DNA of 5,410 bases, taken from Phascolarctobacterium sp. (GTDB taxonomy: Bacteria > Bacillota > Negativicutes > Acidaminococcales > Acidaminococcaceae). This document shows, in pieces, positions 4,979 through 5,410 of this stretch. The position numbers and the translations under genes are program-made. A model generated the notes under the pieces. That model did no database searches. It had not been told where the DNA came from and saw only the letters and a list, made by a program, of their open reading frames with translations. The stretch is from the NCBI GenBank assembly GCA_003150755.1, contig QAMT01000012.1, positions 1 through 5,410 on the forward strand, given 5' to 3'. Each line of letters opens with the position of its first letter. Within the stretch, counting starts at the first letter, position 1.

Positions 4979-5207
4979 TGTAAAAGTATATTACAAAATT
5001 TTTGATATTGATTTTTATCATGGATTTATGGATACCTTCACTAAATTGATAGAAGAAGATCATATTCATGTTGAAATAATAGGATTTTATGATAAACCTA
5101 ATTCGATTCACAACGTCGAGTTTGTTCCGACAGATGGAGTTATTTTTGATTCCGCTGTATCGAAATATAATTTTTCTATCTTAGGAAAATGCGAAATTAC
5201 ATTTTAA
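4962..5207 (+). pseudogene. 3' part of the gene interrupted by the IS element
   Basis: A frame opens at the right boundary of the element and runs for 81 codons to TAA (5205-5207). It has no start codon or ribosome binding site at its beginning and starts mid-domain with KLGDYRVKVYYKIFDIDFYH. The content is ordinary beta/alpha protein (GFMDTFTKLIEEDHIHVEII, then FVPTDGVIFDSAVSKYNF). I do not recognise a named family. Its size and position make it the natural partner of the 5' part at 3003, and together they would give a protein of roughly 170-180 residues. Whether the two join in frame depends on the exact left cut site. Confidence 0.65.
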
Positions 5208-5251
5208 GTTTATTGGTTGGTGTGGTTAGTGAAATTCTTTAGGGGCGATTT

Positions 5252-5341
5252 ATGGAGTATTCTGATCGTATAGAACGTAGAATAGATTTTATATATCCAT
5301 ATGAATACTTCTTAGGGTACAGATATAAAATCGAAATTTAA
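5252..5341 (+). CDS. Possible 29-residue small ORF
   Basis: ATG at 5252 follows AGGGGCGATTT (AGGGG at 5241-5245), a fair ribosome binding site. The frame gives 29 residues rich in Tyr, Ile and Arg (MEYSDRIERRIDFIYPYEYF, then LGYRYKIEI) and stops at TAA (5339-5341). It is not recognised. It lies 44 bases after the interrupted gene in the same direction and could be co-transcribed. In AT-rich DNA an ORF this short is often chance, and it could also be the stub of a longer decayed gene. Confidence 0.3.
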   Translation: MEYSDRIERRIDFIYPYEYFLGYRYKIEI

Positions 5342-5358
5342 GTCTGAGATTTAAAAAT

Positions 5359-5387
5359 TTTACATAGTTCTTTCCTTATTATATATA
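5359..5387 (+). promoter_or_regulatory. Promoter-like pair near the right edge
   Basis: TTTACA (5359-5364) and TATATA (5382-5387) are separated by 17 bases. They match the housekeeping consensus at five of six and four of six positions. A transcript would run rightward out of the window. AT-rich DNA gives such matches by chance fairly often, and no gene start is visible before the window ends. Confidence 0.35.
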
Positions 5388-5410
5388 GGTTCAATAAAAC
5401 ATGGTTTTAG

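Noticed and set aside
1..5410. CRISPR array, tRNA or rRNA genes
   Set aside because: No regularly spaced direct repeats with unique spacers were seen and no stretch resembles a tRNA cloverleaf or conserved rRNA segment. TnpB is Cas12-like but sits in an IS element, not a CRISPR locus.

Overview
The window is AT-rich (roughly 30% GC by eye), with clean AGGAGG-type ribosome binding sites and AT-rich intergenic DNA. This fits a low-GC Bacillota host, most likely a Clostridia/Lachnospiraceae-type gut anaerobe. The gene content is accessory: a putative tandem winged-helix replication initiator, a BRO-type phage antirepressor, unrecognised small proteins and an IS200/IS605 element. A plasmid, a phage-plasmid or an integrated element would all explain this; the sequence alone does not choose between them.

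Layout. Positions 1-108 hold the 3' end of a plus-strand gene. A gene-free stretch (109-345) with three stem-loops in a row follows. On the minus strand, 346-1122 encodes the putative initiator, probably started from a TTG. Its 5' region (1153-1226) holds a large two-copy inverted repeat with KpnI-like GGTACC cores. On the transcribed strand this repeat also encodes a 15-residue leader peptide whose Shine-Dalgarno and ATG lie inside the hairpin. Positions 1347-1898 carry a minus-strand unrecognised gene whose natural 5' end appears to be frameshifted. A strong hairpin (1971-2009) follows the stop of the minus-strand BRO antirepressor (2026-2868).

The right half is on the plus strand. A small gene starting at 3003 appears to be interrupted by an IS200/IS605 element of about 1.7 kb (roughly 3277-4960). 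Its presumed 3' half resumes right after the element (4962-5207). Inside the element, tnpA (3340-3742) is dead: two Trp codons have become TGA and there are two one-base frameshifts. tnpB (3779-4894) is full length with all RuvC and zinc-ribbon residues present. The reRNA/omega-RNA region at the right end is structurally intact, and its guide would come from the interrupted gene. A doubtful 29-residue ORF and a promoter-like pair close the window.

How the parts relate. The initiator and its palindromic leader look like an autoregulated replication module. The antirepressor suggests a phage-derived or phage-plasmid background. The IS element now looks like a TnpB-omega-RNA nuclease unit that outlived its own transposase.
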